From assembly GCF_000495435.3 (NCBI RefSeq), contig NZ_AXUN02000046.1, positions 1-64,000 on the forward strand: DNA of 64,000 bases. The letters run 5' to 3'. This DNA is from Youngiibacter fragilis 232.1 (lineage in GTDB: Bacteria > Bacillota > Clostridia > Clostridiales > Clostridiaceae). The number at the start of each line of letters is the position of its first letter. The first letter of the stretch is position 1. The position numbers and the translations under genes are program-made. The notes below the pieces were generated by a model. It ran no database searches, was not told the origin of the DNA, and saw only the letters and a list, made by a program, of their open reading frames with translations. Positions 43,666 to 53,200 of this stretch are shown in pieces.

Positions 43666-44529
43666 TCACACTAGATTGAGCTTCAGGTAGAAGAAATCTT
43701 CAAGGCGTTCTCCGAGACCGAGGAATACCCCTTCCTCCGAATAGACCCTGTATGTTCCAGCCTTTGCCATGCCTGTCACTCTGGTGTCCCTGATCTTAAC
43801 TCCATTGACAAGAAGCTTCCTGAAGCCTTCCGGAATAATCAGGCTGTCATATTCTGACAGGACTTCCTCCATGGGGATCAGGTGCTTTTCCGGTTCATCT
43901 GCAAGAACTTCCACTGTAACTGAATTCTCCAGGGAGAACGGGCCTGTCCGTTCCCTCATAAGGCTTGTCATGATGGCACCGCAGGAAAGCTCCCTTCCGA
44001 CGTCATCTATGAGGCTCCTTATGTAAGTGCCCTTTCCACAGTCAACCCTTACAGAACCCTTTCTCCCATCGAAGGAGAGAAGTTCTATCGATGTTATCTC
44101 TATTTCACGGGCTTCCCTTTCGATCTCAATGCCATTCCTTGCAAGCTCATAAAGCCTTACCCCATCCTTTTTCAAGGCGGAGTACATAGGCGGAGTCTGG
44201 AGGGTTTTCCCGATATGTTTTGCAAATGTTTTTTTGACTTCATCCTCCGGTGGTATCACAGCATAAGTTGCCGTTACCTCACCAAAGGCATCCAGGGTGT
44301 CAGAAACCAATCCAAGCTCGAAGCCTGCCACATAGGTCTTTTCTTTACCCATTATATGGTCTACAAGCTTGGTAGCCCTTCCAACGCATATGGGCAGGAC
44401 TCCTTCAGCCTCAGGGTCAAGAGTTCCGGTATGGCCTGCCTTTTTTACATTCAGGGCCTTCCTGACTCTCGATACGCACTTGAATGAGGTTTCCCCTTTT
44501 TGCTTGAATATGTTAATCACACCGTCCAT
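43666..44529 (-). CDS. truB: tRNA pseudouridine-55 synthase TruB
   Basis: A 287-residue enzyme that makes pseudouridine 55 in the tRNA T-loop. The catalytic aspartate is in HTGTLDPEAEGVLPICVG near residue 38. KTYVAGFELG and GTYIRSLIDDVG near 170 are the other conserved blocks, followed by a short PUA-like tail. It overlaps the end of nrnA by 17 bases. Confidence 0.95.
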   Translation of the reverse strand: MDGVINIFKQKGETSFKCVSRVRKALNVKKAGHTGTLDPEAEGVLPICVGRATKLVDHIMGKEKTYVAGFELGLVSDTLDAFGEVTATYAVIPPEDEVKKTFAKHIGKTLQTPPMYSALKKDGVRLYELARNGIEIEREAREIEITSIELLSFDGRKGSVRVDCGKGTYIRSLIDDVGRELSCGAIMTSLMRERTGPFSLENSVTVEVLADEPEKHLIPMEEVLSEYDSLIIPEGFRKLLVNGVKIRDTRVTGMAKAGTYRVYSEEGVFLGLGERLEDFFYLKLNLV

Positions 44530-45487
44530 CAGGCAGCATCCTTTCCACTATCATAAGAATCTGCCTTTTGGCATCTTCAACGTCCGCAGCCTTGATATTA
44601 CCACCGGCAGCGCGAACATGTCCGCCGCCGCCAAACGCCTCGCATATGGCTCTTGCATCAAGGAGTGATTTTGTCCTGATGCTTACCCTGAAGAACCCTT
44701 CAGCCTCCTTGAGAAGCACTGACACATCGCATGTCTTCGATTCAAGCCCGTAGTTAACGATGTCCCCTGAGTCCCTGTCAGAGATAGAAAGGCTGTTGAA
44801 GTCCTCTGCATTGAGATACATGAACGTCACAAAGCCATCCATACGCTCCTCGAGTGACTGCAGGGCCTTGCCCATGAGCTTGAGCCTTGCGAAATCCCTT
44901 GTCTTGAAGAGTATCCTGTGAATCATCGGAAAATCAATTCCAGTCTCCATAAGCTCCTTGGCTATGATATGTGTCTCGCCGGTTGTAGACTCAAAGCTGA
45001 ATGATCCGCAGTCTGCAACAATCCCGGCATAAAGGCTCTCTGCGATGCTCTTGGTTATTGTAACGCCCATGAGCCCGAGCAGCCTGTAGACAATTTCCGC
45101 TGTTGCGGATGCCTTGGTATCGACATGGTTCTCAATACCATACATGTCGTTTGACATATGATGGTCGATGTTAATGACCGGTACAGTCCCTACAGAGTCA
45201 AGGTCCAGCGAAAGCCTGTCAAGGTTTCCGCAGTCAAGCGCTATAAGCAGTCCTGCCTCCTTGGGTATCTTGGGGCTGGTTCCAGTATATTCATCGTAGA
45301 GTTTGAGAAATGTCAGATTGTCGGGAGCCCTGTCCCTTGAGATCACCACGGCATTCTTGCCAAGGGACCTAAGGCCCTCAACCATAGCAAGCGTGCAGCC
45401 CACGGCATCCCCATCAGGGGCGACGTGGGTCACGACTGCAATATTATCCTTTTCAATTATGAGCCTGGCTATTTCAAGTAGTCCCAT
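44513..45487 (-). CDS. nrnA: DHH-family oligoribonuclease/pAp phosphatase NrnA
   Basis: A 324-residue bifunctional nanoRNase and pAp phosphatase. The DHH domain has VTHVAPDGDAVG near residue 22 and the IDHHMSN motif near 105. The DHHA1 domain ends with FGGGGHVRAAGG near 290. The ATG at 45487 begins MGLLEIARLI; an ATG at 45496 abuts the AAGG site and is less likely. It overlaps rbfA by 14 bases. Confidence 0.92.
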   Translation of the reverse strand: MGLLEIARLIIEKDNIAVVTHVAPDGDAVGCTLAMVEGLRSLGKNAVVISRDRAPDNLTFLKLYDEYTGTSPKIPKEAGLLIALDCGNLDRLSLDLDSVGTVPVINIDHHMSNDMYGIENHVDTKASATAEIVYRLLGLMGVTITKSIAESLYAGIVADCGSFSFESTTGETHIIAKELMETGIDFPMIHRILFKTRDFARLKLMGKALQSLEERMDGFVTFMYLNAEDFNSLSISDRDSGDIVNYGLESKTCDVSVLLKEAEGFFRVSIRTKSLLDARAICEAFGGGGHVRAAGGNIKAADVEDAKRQILMIVERMLPDGRCD

Positions 45488-45845
45488 TCTTGTCATCCTT
45501 GTCTGTTGAGATCCGCCTTATCAGGTCGTCTATGTGCATACCCCTGTCAATGGTTGTATCAAGCATTATGACCAATTCAGGCGTATGCCTGAGGTTCATC
45601 CTTCTGCCGATCTCTCTTCTCAGGAAGCTTGAAGCGTTCTTGATCGCCTCAAGGCTGTCTGACTTTTCCTTCTCGCTGCCGAATATGCTCACATATACCT
45701 TGGCATAGCTCAGGTCCTTGGTGACCTCCACTTCAGTTATGCTGACCATGGCAGTAAGCCTTGGGTCCTTGATATCTGTCATGATGAGCGATGCCAGTTC
45801 CTTTTTCATTTCCTCGTTGATCCTTCCGGATCTGTATCTTGCCAT
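45474..45845 (-). CDS. rbfA: Ribosome-binding factor A
   Basis: A 123-residue KH-fold factor for 16S rRNA maturation and 30S assembly. It begins with RSGRINEEMKKELASLI, with DIKDPRL near residue 30 and LRREIGRRMNLRHTPEL near 77, as in the family. It is located between infB and nrnA, 15 bases after infB. Confidence 0.95.
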   Translation of the reverse strand: MARYRSGRINEEMKKELASLIMTDIKDPRLTAMVSITEVEVTKDLSYAKVYVSIFGSEKEKSDSLEAIKNASSFLRREIGRRMNLRHTPELVIMLDTTIDRGMHIDDLIRRISTDKDDKNGTT

Positions 45846-45860
45846 CGGAAAACCTCCTTC

Positions 45861-47945
45861 CTACAGCTTGTTCCTCTTGACTTCCTCCATCACGAAAGCC
45901 TCGATTATGTCGCCTTCCCTGATGTCGTTGAACTTCTCTATGGAAAGTCCGCATTCGTATCCTGCAGCGACTTCCTTCACATCATCCTTGAATCTCTTGA
46001 GAGATGCAAGCTTGGTCTCGACAAGTATTATGCCGTTCCTTATGAGCCTTATCTCTGAGTTTCGTGTTATCTTGCCTGAAAGCACATAGGCTCCGGCAAT
46101 CGTGCCGATTGCAGATACCTTGTAGGTAGCCCTGACCTCGACCCTTCCCTGGATCACTTCCTTGATGTCTGGCATCAGCATTCCAATCATTGCAGCCCTT
46201 ATGTCATCGACCGCATTGTATATTATCCTGTAGGTCTTCACATCGACCTTTTCCTTCTCGGCAAGTGCCGCCGCATTGTTGTCGGGTCTTACGTTGAAGC
46301 CGATGACTATTGCGTTGGATGCGGTCGCAAGCGATATGTCAGTCTCTGTGATGGCTCCTACTCCGTTATGTATCACCCTTACCTTGATCTCATCGGTAGA
46401 GAGCTTTTCTAGCGATCCCTTGAGGGCTTCTATCGATCCCTGCACATCCGCCTTGATTATTATCGGAAGCTCCTGGATCTTTCCTTCCTTGACCTGGCTG
46501 TACAGATCCTCAAGGGATACCCTCACTGAGCTCTGGAGCTGGCTTCTTTCCTTGATCTTCCTGGCTTCGGCCATTCCTCTCGCGGTCTTCTCATCCTTGA
46601 CTTCATGGAACTTGTCCCCTGCGACAGGAACATCTGATAGTCCAAGGACCTCCACAGGTATTGAAGGACCGGCACTCTTTATCTTCTTCTGCTTGTCATC
46701 GAACATCGCCCTTATCCTGCCATATGTCGATCCGACAAGTATGGAATCTCCAACGTTGAGAGTACCCTTCTGAACGAGCAGTGTCGCAAGCGGACCTCTT
46801 CCCTTGTCAAGCTTCGATTCTATGACTGTTCCGGTAGCCCTTCTGTTGGAGTCCGCCTTGAGCTCCTTCATTTCAGCTGTCAGGAGGACCATCTCAAGCA
46901 AGTCATCTATACCGATCTTTGCCTTTGCTGATACTGGAACGCATATGGTGTCTCCACCCCACTCCTCAGATACCAGCCCGTACTCTGTAAGCTCCTGCTT
47001 TACCTTCTCGATATTGGCGCCTGGCTTGTCAATCTTGTTGATTGCAACAACTATAGGCACATTCGCAGCCTTGCAGTGGTTTATCGCTTCCTCAGTCTGA
47101 GGCATGATTCCATCGTCTGCAGCGACAACAAGGATGACAATGTCAGTTATCTGTGCTCCCCTGGCTCTCATGGCAGTGAACGCCTCATGACCAGGTGTGT
47201 CGAGGAAGGTTATCTTCTCACCGTTGAGCGTTATCGTGTATGCACCGATATGCTGTGTGATTCCGCCAGCCTCTGATTCAGTTACCTTGGCCTTCCTTAT
47301 GGCATCGAGCAGTGATGTCTTGCCATGGTCTACGTGTCCCATTACTGTGACTATCGGAGGTCTCTTGACAAGATTCATGTCTTCCAGGTCTTCAGCTTCA
47401 TCCTCTTCGATTCCCAGGGACTCTTCCTTGGATTTCTTTATCGACACGCTGAGCTTTGCAGCTGCCTTTGCAGCAGTCTCAAAGTCGATCTCCTGGTTTA
47501 TTCCGGCCATTACTCCGCTGAATATGAGCGCCTTGATGACTTCATTAACAGGCTTCCCAAGCTTATCAGCAAAATCCTTGACTGTTATGAAATCACCGAT
47601 TTCAATGGAATCAGCTGCTGAAGTTCCTTCAGACTCATCCTTTTCATCTCTCCTGCCCTTTTTCTTTGGCTTGATGACAGGCTTGTTGACTTCCTCGGAG
47701 AGTATCTCCTCGTAGACCTCAACTATCGATGGGGTCTTCTTCTCATCCGCAACCGCAGTCTCGACTGCAGCAGTTGTTTCTGTCTTTCCGGTCAGAAGCT
47801 CCTTAATGAGTGCAGCATCTTCATCCTCGACAACACTCATATGGTTCTTGACCTCTATTCCAAACTCGTCCTTCAGTATTGTGATCAGTTCCTTGCTGGT
47901 TATGTCCAGCTCTTTTGCGAGTTCATAAACTCTTATTTTTGACAA
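45861..47945 (-). CDS. infB: Translation initiation factor IF-2
   Basis: A 694-residue GTPase that places initiator tRNA on the ribosome. The N-terminus ([19 protein letters not shown]) is the IF2_N fold. A charged linker follows, and a second IF2_N starts near residue 110. The G domain has G1 [11 protein letters not shown] near 200, G3 DTPGHEAF and G4 NKIDKP, followed by domains II-IV. The start is best read as TTG at 47945, with GGAGG 8 bases upstream; the GTG at 47954 overlaps that site. Confidence 0.96.
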   Translation of the reverse strand: MSKIRVYELAKELDITSKELITILKDEFGIEVKNHMSVVEDEDAALIKELLTGKTETTAAVETAVADEKKTPSIVEVYEEILSEEVNKPVIKPKKKGRRDEKDESEGTSAADSIEIGDFITVKDFADKLGKPVNEVIKALIFSGVMAGINQEIDFETAAKAAAKLSVSIKKSKEESLGIEEDEAEDLEDMNLVKRPPIVTVMGHVDHGKTSLLDAIRKAKVTESEAGGITQHIGAYTITLNGEKITFLDTPGHEAFTAMRARGAQITDIVILVVAADDGIMPQTEEAINHCKAANVPIVVAINKIDKPGANIEKVKQELTEYGLVSEEWGGDTICVPVSAKAKIGIDDLLEMVLLTAEMKELKADSNRRATGTVIESKLDKGRGPLATLLVQKGTLNVGDSILVGSTYGRIRAMFDDKQKKIKSAGPSIPVEVLGLSDVPVAGDKFHEVKDEKTARGMAEARKIKERSQLQSSVRVSLEDLYSQVKEGKIQELPIIIKADVQGSIEALKGSLEKLSTDEIKVRVIHNGVGAITETDISLATASNAIVIGFNVRPDNNAAALAEKEKVDVKTYRIIYNAVDDIRAAMIGMLMPDIKEVIQGRVEVRATYKVSAIGTIAGAYVLSGKITRNSEIRLIRNGIILVETKLASLKRFKDDVKEVAAGYECGLSIEKFNDIREGDIIEAFVMEEVKRNKL

Positions 47946-47959
47946 TAGGACCACCTCCG

Positions 47960-48277
47960 TTATTTATTGTTCTCCTGGCCTTGTCCGGCTATCGAAAGCA
48001 GCTTTGCAGCCATCTTAGCGTCCTTTATGCCGACCACGGCTATTTCGTCCATTCCAAGCGCCTGTCCAAGTTCGTATGGAGTGAAATCCTCTATCAGGGG
48101 CACTCCGGCTTCGCCGGCAAGTTTTACAAACTTTTCCTTGGTATTCTGTGCGGCATCCTTTGATACTATCAGAAGATGCAGTCTGCCTGTCCTCAGTGTT
48201 TCCTCGTTCTTGTTGTACCCGAGGACAGCATTGCCGGATTTTCTTGTTATGCCCAGAAACGATAAAAACCTACTCAC
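47960..48277 (-). CDS. ylxQ: L7Ae-family RNA-binding protein YlxQ
   Basis: A 105-residue kink-turn binding protein of the L7Ae/L30e family. It has [19 protein letters not shown] near residue 12, [15 protein letters not shown] near 34 and [14 protein letters not shown] near 60. It overlaps ylxR by 8 bases and precedes infB, its standard place in Firmicutes. Confidence 0.93.
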   Translation of the reverse strand: MSRFLSFLGITRKSGNAVLGYNKNEETLRTGRLHLLIVSKDAAQNTKEKFVKLAGEAGVPLIEDFTPYELGQALGMDEIAVVGIKDAKMAAKLLSIAGQGQENNK

Positions 48278-48536
48278 CTTTGATCGCCTCGTTTAGAGCT
48301 GCAAATATCTCTTCGCTTATCTCAGCCTCAAGATTCTTCGACAGCCTCTTTGATTTGAACGCAAGCTTAAGGCAGGCTTCATCCCTGCAGACATACGCTC
48401 CCCTTCCGGGTTTCTTGCCCTTCATGTCGATGGAAATTTCACCCTCGCTTGACCTTACAACTCTTATAAGGTCCTTTTTCGGTTTCATCTCCATGCATCC
48501 GGTGCACATCCTCATTGGTACTTTCTTTGTTTTCAT
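48270..48536 (-). CDS. rnpM: RNase P modulator RnpM (YlxR family)
   Basis: An 88-residue protein with the YlxR signature VPMRMCTGCMEMKPKKDLIR at residues 6-25 and GRGAYVCRDEACLKLA near 45. Family members bind the RNase P RNA and modulate its activity. It lies between nusA and ylxQ. Confidence 0.94.
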   Translation of the reverse strand: MKTKKVPMRMCTGCMEMKPKKDLIRVVRSSEGEISIDMKGKKPGRGAYVCRDEACLKLAFKSKRLSKNLEAEISEEIFAALNEAIKGE

Positions 48537-48566
48537 GGAAACACCTCACTTACGGGCTTCATTGAA

Positions 48567-49643
48567 TCAGGCCTTGACCTGCTCCCACTCGTCCCTCTTG
48601 CTCTTAATGTCTATCTTCCAGCCTGTCAGCTTCGCAGCCAGCCTTACGTTCTGGCCTTCCTTGCCGATGGCAAGCGACAGCTGGTTCTCATCAACGAGCA
48701 CCTTGCAGGAATTGGAATTCTCATCCACATGCACGTCTACGACCTTTGCAGGGCTCAGTGCATTAGCAATATATTCCGCAGGGTCCTTCGACCACTTGAT
48801 TATGTCGATCTTCTCGTTTCGAAGCTCTCTTACTATGTTCTGGACTCGTGTTCCCTTAGGTCCGACGCATGCTCCCATCGGATCAACTTCCGGGTCCTTT
48901 GAGTATACAGCTATCTTGGTCCTCGATCCTGCTTCCCTCGATATCGATTTGATCTCAACTGTTCCATCGAATATTTCAGGAACTTCCCTCTCGAAAAGCC
49001 TCTTCACAAGTCCCGGATGTGTCCTTGACACCGCGATCATGGGTCCCTTTGGATTCTGCTTTACCTCAACTATATAAAGCTGGATCCTCTCGTTGAACTC
49101 ATAGGTCTCTCCAGGTATCTGCTCTGTCGGGCCGAGAACTGTCTCAGTCTTGCCAAGGTCAATATATACATTGCCCTTGTCCTTCCTCTGTACGATCCCT
49201 GTTATAAGGTCATATTCCTTTTCAGAATATTCGCTGTAGAGGATGTTCCTCTCAGCTTCCTTTATCCTCTGAGTGACTATCTGCTTTGCACTCTGAGCTG
49301 CAACCCTCGCGAAGTTGGCAGGAGTAACCTCATTCTCGACAAAATCGCCGATCTCGTACTTTGCATTTATTGCCTGGGCTTCCTCCAGTGAGATCTCCTC
49401 AGCATCATCAAACGATTCCTCAACTACTTCCCTCAGTGCGAAAACCTTGATCTCCCCTGTCTCCCTGTCGATCGACACCCTGACATTCGGTGATCCCTGA
49501 TTCGCATAGTTTTTCTTGTACGCTGCTATAAGCGCATCCTCCAGGGTCTCGAAGAGCAGTGCCTCGCTTATGCCTTTCTCTGCAACAATTGCCTTGAGGG
49601 CGAGGATCACCTCATCTTTTTTCCTGACTTCCTCTTTTGCCAT
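48567..49643 (-). CDS. nusA: Transcription termination/antitermination factor NusA
   Basis: A 358-residue RNA polymerase-binding factor. The N-terminal domain (about 1-130) is followed by S1 (about 135-200) and two KH domains (about 205-345), with DPMGACVGPKGTRVQNIV near 252 and AIGKEGQNVRLAA near 322. It lacks the acidic repeats of the E. coli protein, as is normal for Firmicutes. It is second in the operon, 10 bases after rimP. Confidence 0.96.
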   Translation of the reverse strand: MAKEEVRKKDEVILALKAIVAEKGISEALLFETLEDALIAAYKKNYANQGSPNVRVSIDRETGEIKVFALREVVEESFDDAEEISLEEAQAINAKYEIGDFVENEVTPANFARVAAQSAKQIVTQRIKEAERNILYSEYSEKEYDLITGIVQRKDKGNVYIDLGKTETVLGPTEQIPGETYEFNERIQLYIVEVKQNPKGPMIAVSRTHPGLVKRLFEREVPEIFDGTVEIKSISREAGSRTKIAVYSKDPEVDPMGACVGPKGTRVQNIVRELRNEKIDIIKWSKDPAEYIANALSPAKVVDVHVDENSNSCKVLVDENQLSLAIGKEGQNVRLAAKLTGWKIDIKSKRDEWEQVKA

Positions 49644-49653
49644 TTTATCCTCC

Positions 49654-50115
49654 TTATATATCCTCTTCCAGATTCACTGATTTTATGATGTTTCTCGGTA
49701 TTACGACATTGCCCTTCTCTGTCTTGAGTTCAAGCGTCTCCTCTCCTGCTGAGATGAGAATCCCTTTTCTGCTCTTCGCCCCATCGACAGGTTTCTTCGT
49801 CTTTACAAGCACCTTCAAACCTACAGCTTCCCTCAGGTGCTTGTCGGTGAACAGGTACCTGAAGATACCAGGTGATGATACTTCGAGGAAGTACTCCTCT
49901 TCAATCGGGTCCTTTTCATCAAGAATGTCAGACATCCTTCTCGAGACCTTTTCGCAGTCCTCCAGAGTGATCCCTCCGTCCTTCTCAATGTAGAACCTCA
50001 GATATTGCTGCCCCATTTCCCTGACATATTCCAGGTGATAGAGCCCGTATCCCAGCCCATTGATTTCTTTCTCAAGGTAATCCTTGATTCCTTCAAGCCT
50101 TTCCAATCCTTCCAC
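49654..50115 (-). CDS. rimP: Ribosome maturation factor RimP
   Basis: A 153-residue 30S assembly factor. It has LRFYIEKDGGITLEDCEKVSR near residue 33 and the signature FLEVSSPGIFRYL near 77. It is the first gene of rimP-nusA-rnpM-ylxQ-infB-rbfA-nrnA-truB-ribF. The preceding hairpins and promoter suggest that the operon has a structured leader. Confidence 0.94.
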   Translation of the reverse strand: MEGLERLEGIKDYLEKEINGLGYGLYHLEYVREMGQQYLRFYIEKDGGITLEDCEKVSRRMSDILDEKDPIEEEYFLEVSSPGIFRYLFTDKHLREAVGLKVLVKTKKPVDGAKSRKGILISAGEETLELKTEKGNVVIPRNIIKSVNLEEDI

Positions 50116-50139
50116 CTCCAGTCATTACCAATGCCAAAA

Positions 50140-50153
50140 GCGGCATATGCCGC
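50140..50153. repeat. Perfect GC-rich palindrome in the rimP leader
   Basis: GCGGCATATGCCGC is a perfect 14-bp palindrome, followed on the minus strand by TTTTGG, only 25 bases from the rimP start. It is the second of two hairpin-forming sequences in the polC-rimP gap. Confidence 0.55.
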
Positions 50154-50162
50154 GTACAAAAT

Positions 50163-50189
50163 GAAAGAGCGGGTTTCGCCCACTCTTTC
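50163..50189 (-). terminator. Hairpin ahead of rimP, terminator or leader attenuator
   Basis: On the minus strand an 11-bp stem GAAAGAGTGGG/CCCGCTCTTTC with a 5-base loop is followed by ATTTTGT. Since polC is on the same strand and ends far beyond at 50245, this stem lies upstream of rimP, after a probable promoter (50213-50241), and so would be part of the rimP mRNA leader. Confidence 0.65.
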
Positions 50190-50212
50190 CGCTTCGTATA
50201 TTGTCCCTTATC

Positions 50213-50241
50213 ATATTATCACATAATCCCGGCGATATCAA
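50213..50241 (-). promoter_or_regulatory. Possible promoter of the rimP-nusA-infB operon
   Basis: On the minus strand TTGATA (50236-50241), 17 bases, then TAATAT (50213-50218). It lies between the polC stop and the hairpin at 50163-50189. The -10 is only a 4-of-6 match. Confidence 0.4.
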
Positions 50242-50244
50242 GGA

Positions 50245-53200
50245 TTATAGACTAAATAAGGATATCTGGTTGGTGTCGCTCAGTCCTTCCAGTGCTCCGC
50301 TTTCATCAAGGGTCTCAATGACTGTCCTGGACACCCTGCATCGCGACCTTAGGTCTTCCTTGGATATGAACTCACCCTTCTTAGCCTCTTCACATATGCT
50401 GGCGGCTGCGTTGGCTCCGACTCCCACAAGTGCGTTTATCGGCGGCCTGACCTCCCCGTCCTCGATCAGGAATCTTGTTCCATCTGACTTGTACAGGTCA
50501 ATGCCCTTGAATCTCAGGCCTCTCTTATATAGCTCGTATGCAAGCTCAAGTACTGTGATGAGGTTCTTCTCCTTGTTGCTGGCTGCATTTCCAAGTGCGT
50601 ACAGCTCCTCAAGCCTTGTCCTTACAGTGTCCTCTCCCTTGAGGATCAGCCCTGCGTCAAAGTCCTCAGCCCTAACACTGAAATATGCGCAGTAGTATGC
50701 CAGCGGCTTGTAGACCTTGAACCAGGCTATCCTCATGGCCATCATGACATAAGCCACCGCATGACCCTTGGGGAACATATACTTGATCTTCTTGCATGAT
50801 TCGATATACCATTCCGGGACATCATGTTCCCTCATGACTGCTTCGAACTCGTCTGTCAGGCCTTTTCCCTTCCTTACCTTCTCCATTATGTTGAAGGCTG
50901 TCTTCGGAGGAAGTCCCTTGTAGATGAGGTAGACCATGATGTCATCCCTTGTGCTTATGCAGTCTGAAAGCGTGGTGTCGCCGTTCTTGATGTAGAACTG
51001 CGCATTGTTCAGCCATACGTCAGTACCATGTGAAAGCCCGGATATCCTCACCAGGTCGGCGAAGGATCTTGGCTTCGTGTCCTGGAGCATGCCCCTTACG
51101 AACTTGGTACCGAATTCCGGAAGGCCGAGGCATCCCAGGGCAACACCAAGCTCCTCAGGTGTCACTCCCAGGGCATCCGTACCCAGGAAAAGCGAAAGCA
51201 CCTTCGGGTCGTTCAGGGGCAGACTCTTGGGGTCGATCCCCGTCAGGTCCTGTAGCATCCTAAGTACTGTCGGGTCGTCATGACCCAGTATGTCAAGCTT
51301 CAATAGCCTTCCCGAAATCGAGTGATAGTCGAAATGCGTAGTCGTTACATCAGATTCATTGTCATCAGCAGGCCTCTGGATCGGAGTGAAGTTGTGTATG
51401 TCATTGTCCCTCGGAACAACCATGATTCCGCCAGGATGCTGCCCTGTTGTCCTCTTTACGCCCGTCAGTCCCTTTGCGAGCCTTTCTATTTCAGCTCCTG
51501 GAAGATTGACTTCCTTTTCCTCGTAGTACTTCTTCACATATCCATACGCTGTCTTGTCCGCCACTGTTCCGATGGTGCCTGCCTTGAATACGTATCCCTT
51601 TCCAAAAAGCTCCTCGGTATACTTGTGCACCACACCCTGATACTCTCCGGAAAAGTTAAGGTCTATATCCGGCTCCTTGTCACCCTCGAAGCCGAGGAAG
51701 GTCTCGAAGGGTATGTCATGGCCGTCCCTTACAAGCTTGACACCACAGACCGGACAATCCTTTTCAGGCAGGTCGGCACCGCTGCTGACGCTGTTGTCCG
51801 ATATGAACTCGGAGTGCCTGCAGCTTCCGCACCTGTAGTGGGGAGGCAGTCCGTTGACCTCTGTTATGCCTGTGAAGGTAGCTACCAGTGATGAGCCTAC
51901 AGAACCTCTTGACCCTACCAGGTATCCGTCGGAAAGTGACTTCGCGACCAGCTTGTGTGCAATAAGGTAGAGCACGGCATAGCCGTTTGAGATAATGCTG
52001 TTAAGCTCCTTGTCCACCCTGCTCTTCACGATCTCAGGGAGCACATCGCCATACAGCTCATGTGCCTTGTCCATGGTCATCGTCCTTATCTCTTCATCGG
52101 CACCCTCTATTTTCGGCGGGAAAGTTCCCTTTGGGATCGGAAGCACATCCCCTATCATGTCCGCAACCTTATGGGTATTGTGTACCACAAGTTCCTCTGC
52201 CTTTTCCCTGCCCAGGTATGAGAACTCAGAGAGCATCTCGTCTGTCGTCCTGAAATGGAGGTCGACATCCGTATCAGAATCACTGAAGGACTGCGAAGCT
52301 ACTATTATCTCCCTGTAAATCTTCTCATCCCTGTCCACATAATGGACGTCACCGGTGGCGACCACCAGCTTGCCGAGCTTTTCACCGAGGGAGATCATCC
52401 TCCTGGTAAGGCTCCTCAGCTGTTCCCTGTCCCTTATCCTTCCATCCTTGAAGAGATGTGTGCTGTTACCCTCCGGCTGGACCTCAAGGTAGTCATAGAA
52501 GTCTGCAGCCTCCTCGATCTCCTCCTCGGTCCTTCCCTCAAGGATATACCTCATAAGCTCCGAGTTGGAGCATGCGGAGCCAATCAGCAGACCTTCCCTC
52601 TTTTCCTGGAGCATGGACTTTTTTATCCTCGGCTTCTTGAAGAAGGTCTCCAGATGGGAAGATGAAACCATCTGGTAAAGGCTCTTGAGGCCCTCCTGGT
52701 TCCTGACCAGTATCGTCGCATGGTACATCGGAAGCTTTGTCACATCCGCTTCCTTCCTGTTTCGCATATTGAGCTCGGCAAGGGAGCTTATTCCCATATC
52801 CTCCATCTTCTTGAACGACCTTTTGAGTATCTCGACGGTGGTCATTGCATCGTCTACAGCCCTGTGATGGCTTCCCATGTTTATCCCGAGGTGCTTGGCT
52901 ATGACGTCCAGCCTGTGCCTCTTCAGCTCCCTGTAAAGGAACCTTGCCATGGGTACTGTATCCACAATAGGATTATTGAAGGCAAGGCCGATATCCTTAG
53001 CGTTCTTCCTTATGAATCCGACGTCGAAGTATGCGTTGTGCGCCACAAGAATTGAATCCCCGATGAATTCAAGGAACTTGGGAATCACGTCCCTTATCTT
53101 CGGCTGCCCCATCACCATGGAGTCCCTTATCCCTGTCAGTTCAGTTATCTTGTAGGGTACCGGCACCTCAGGGTCGACGAATGTGGAGAACCTGTCAACC

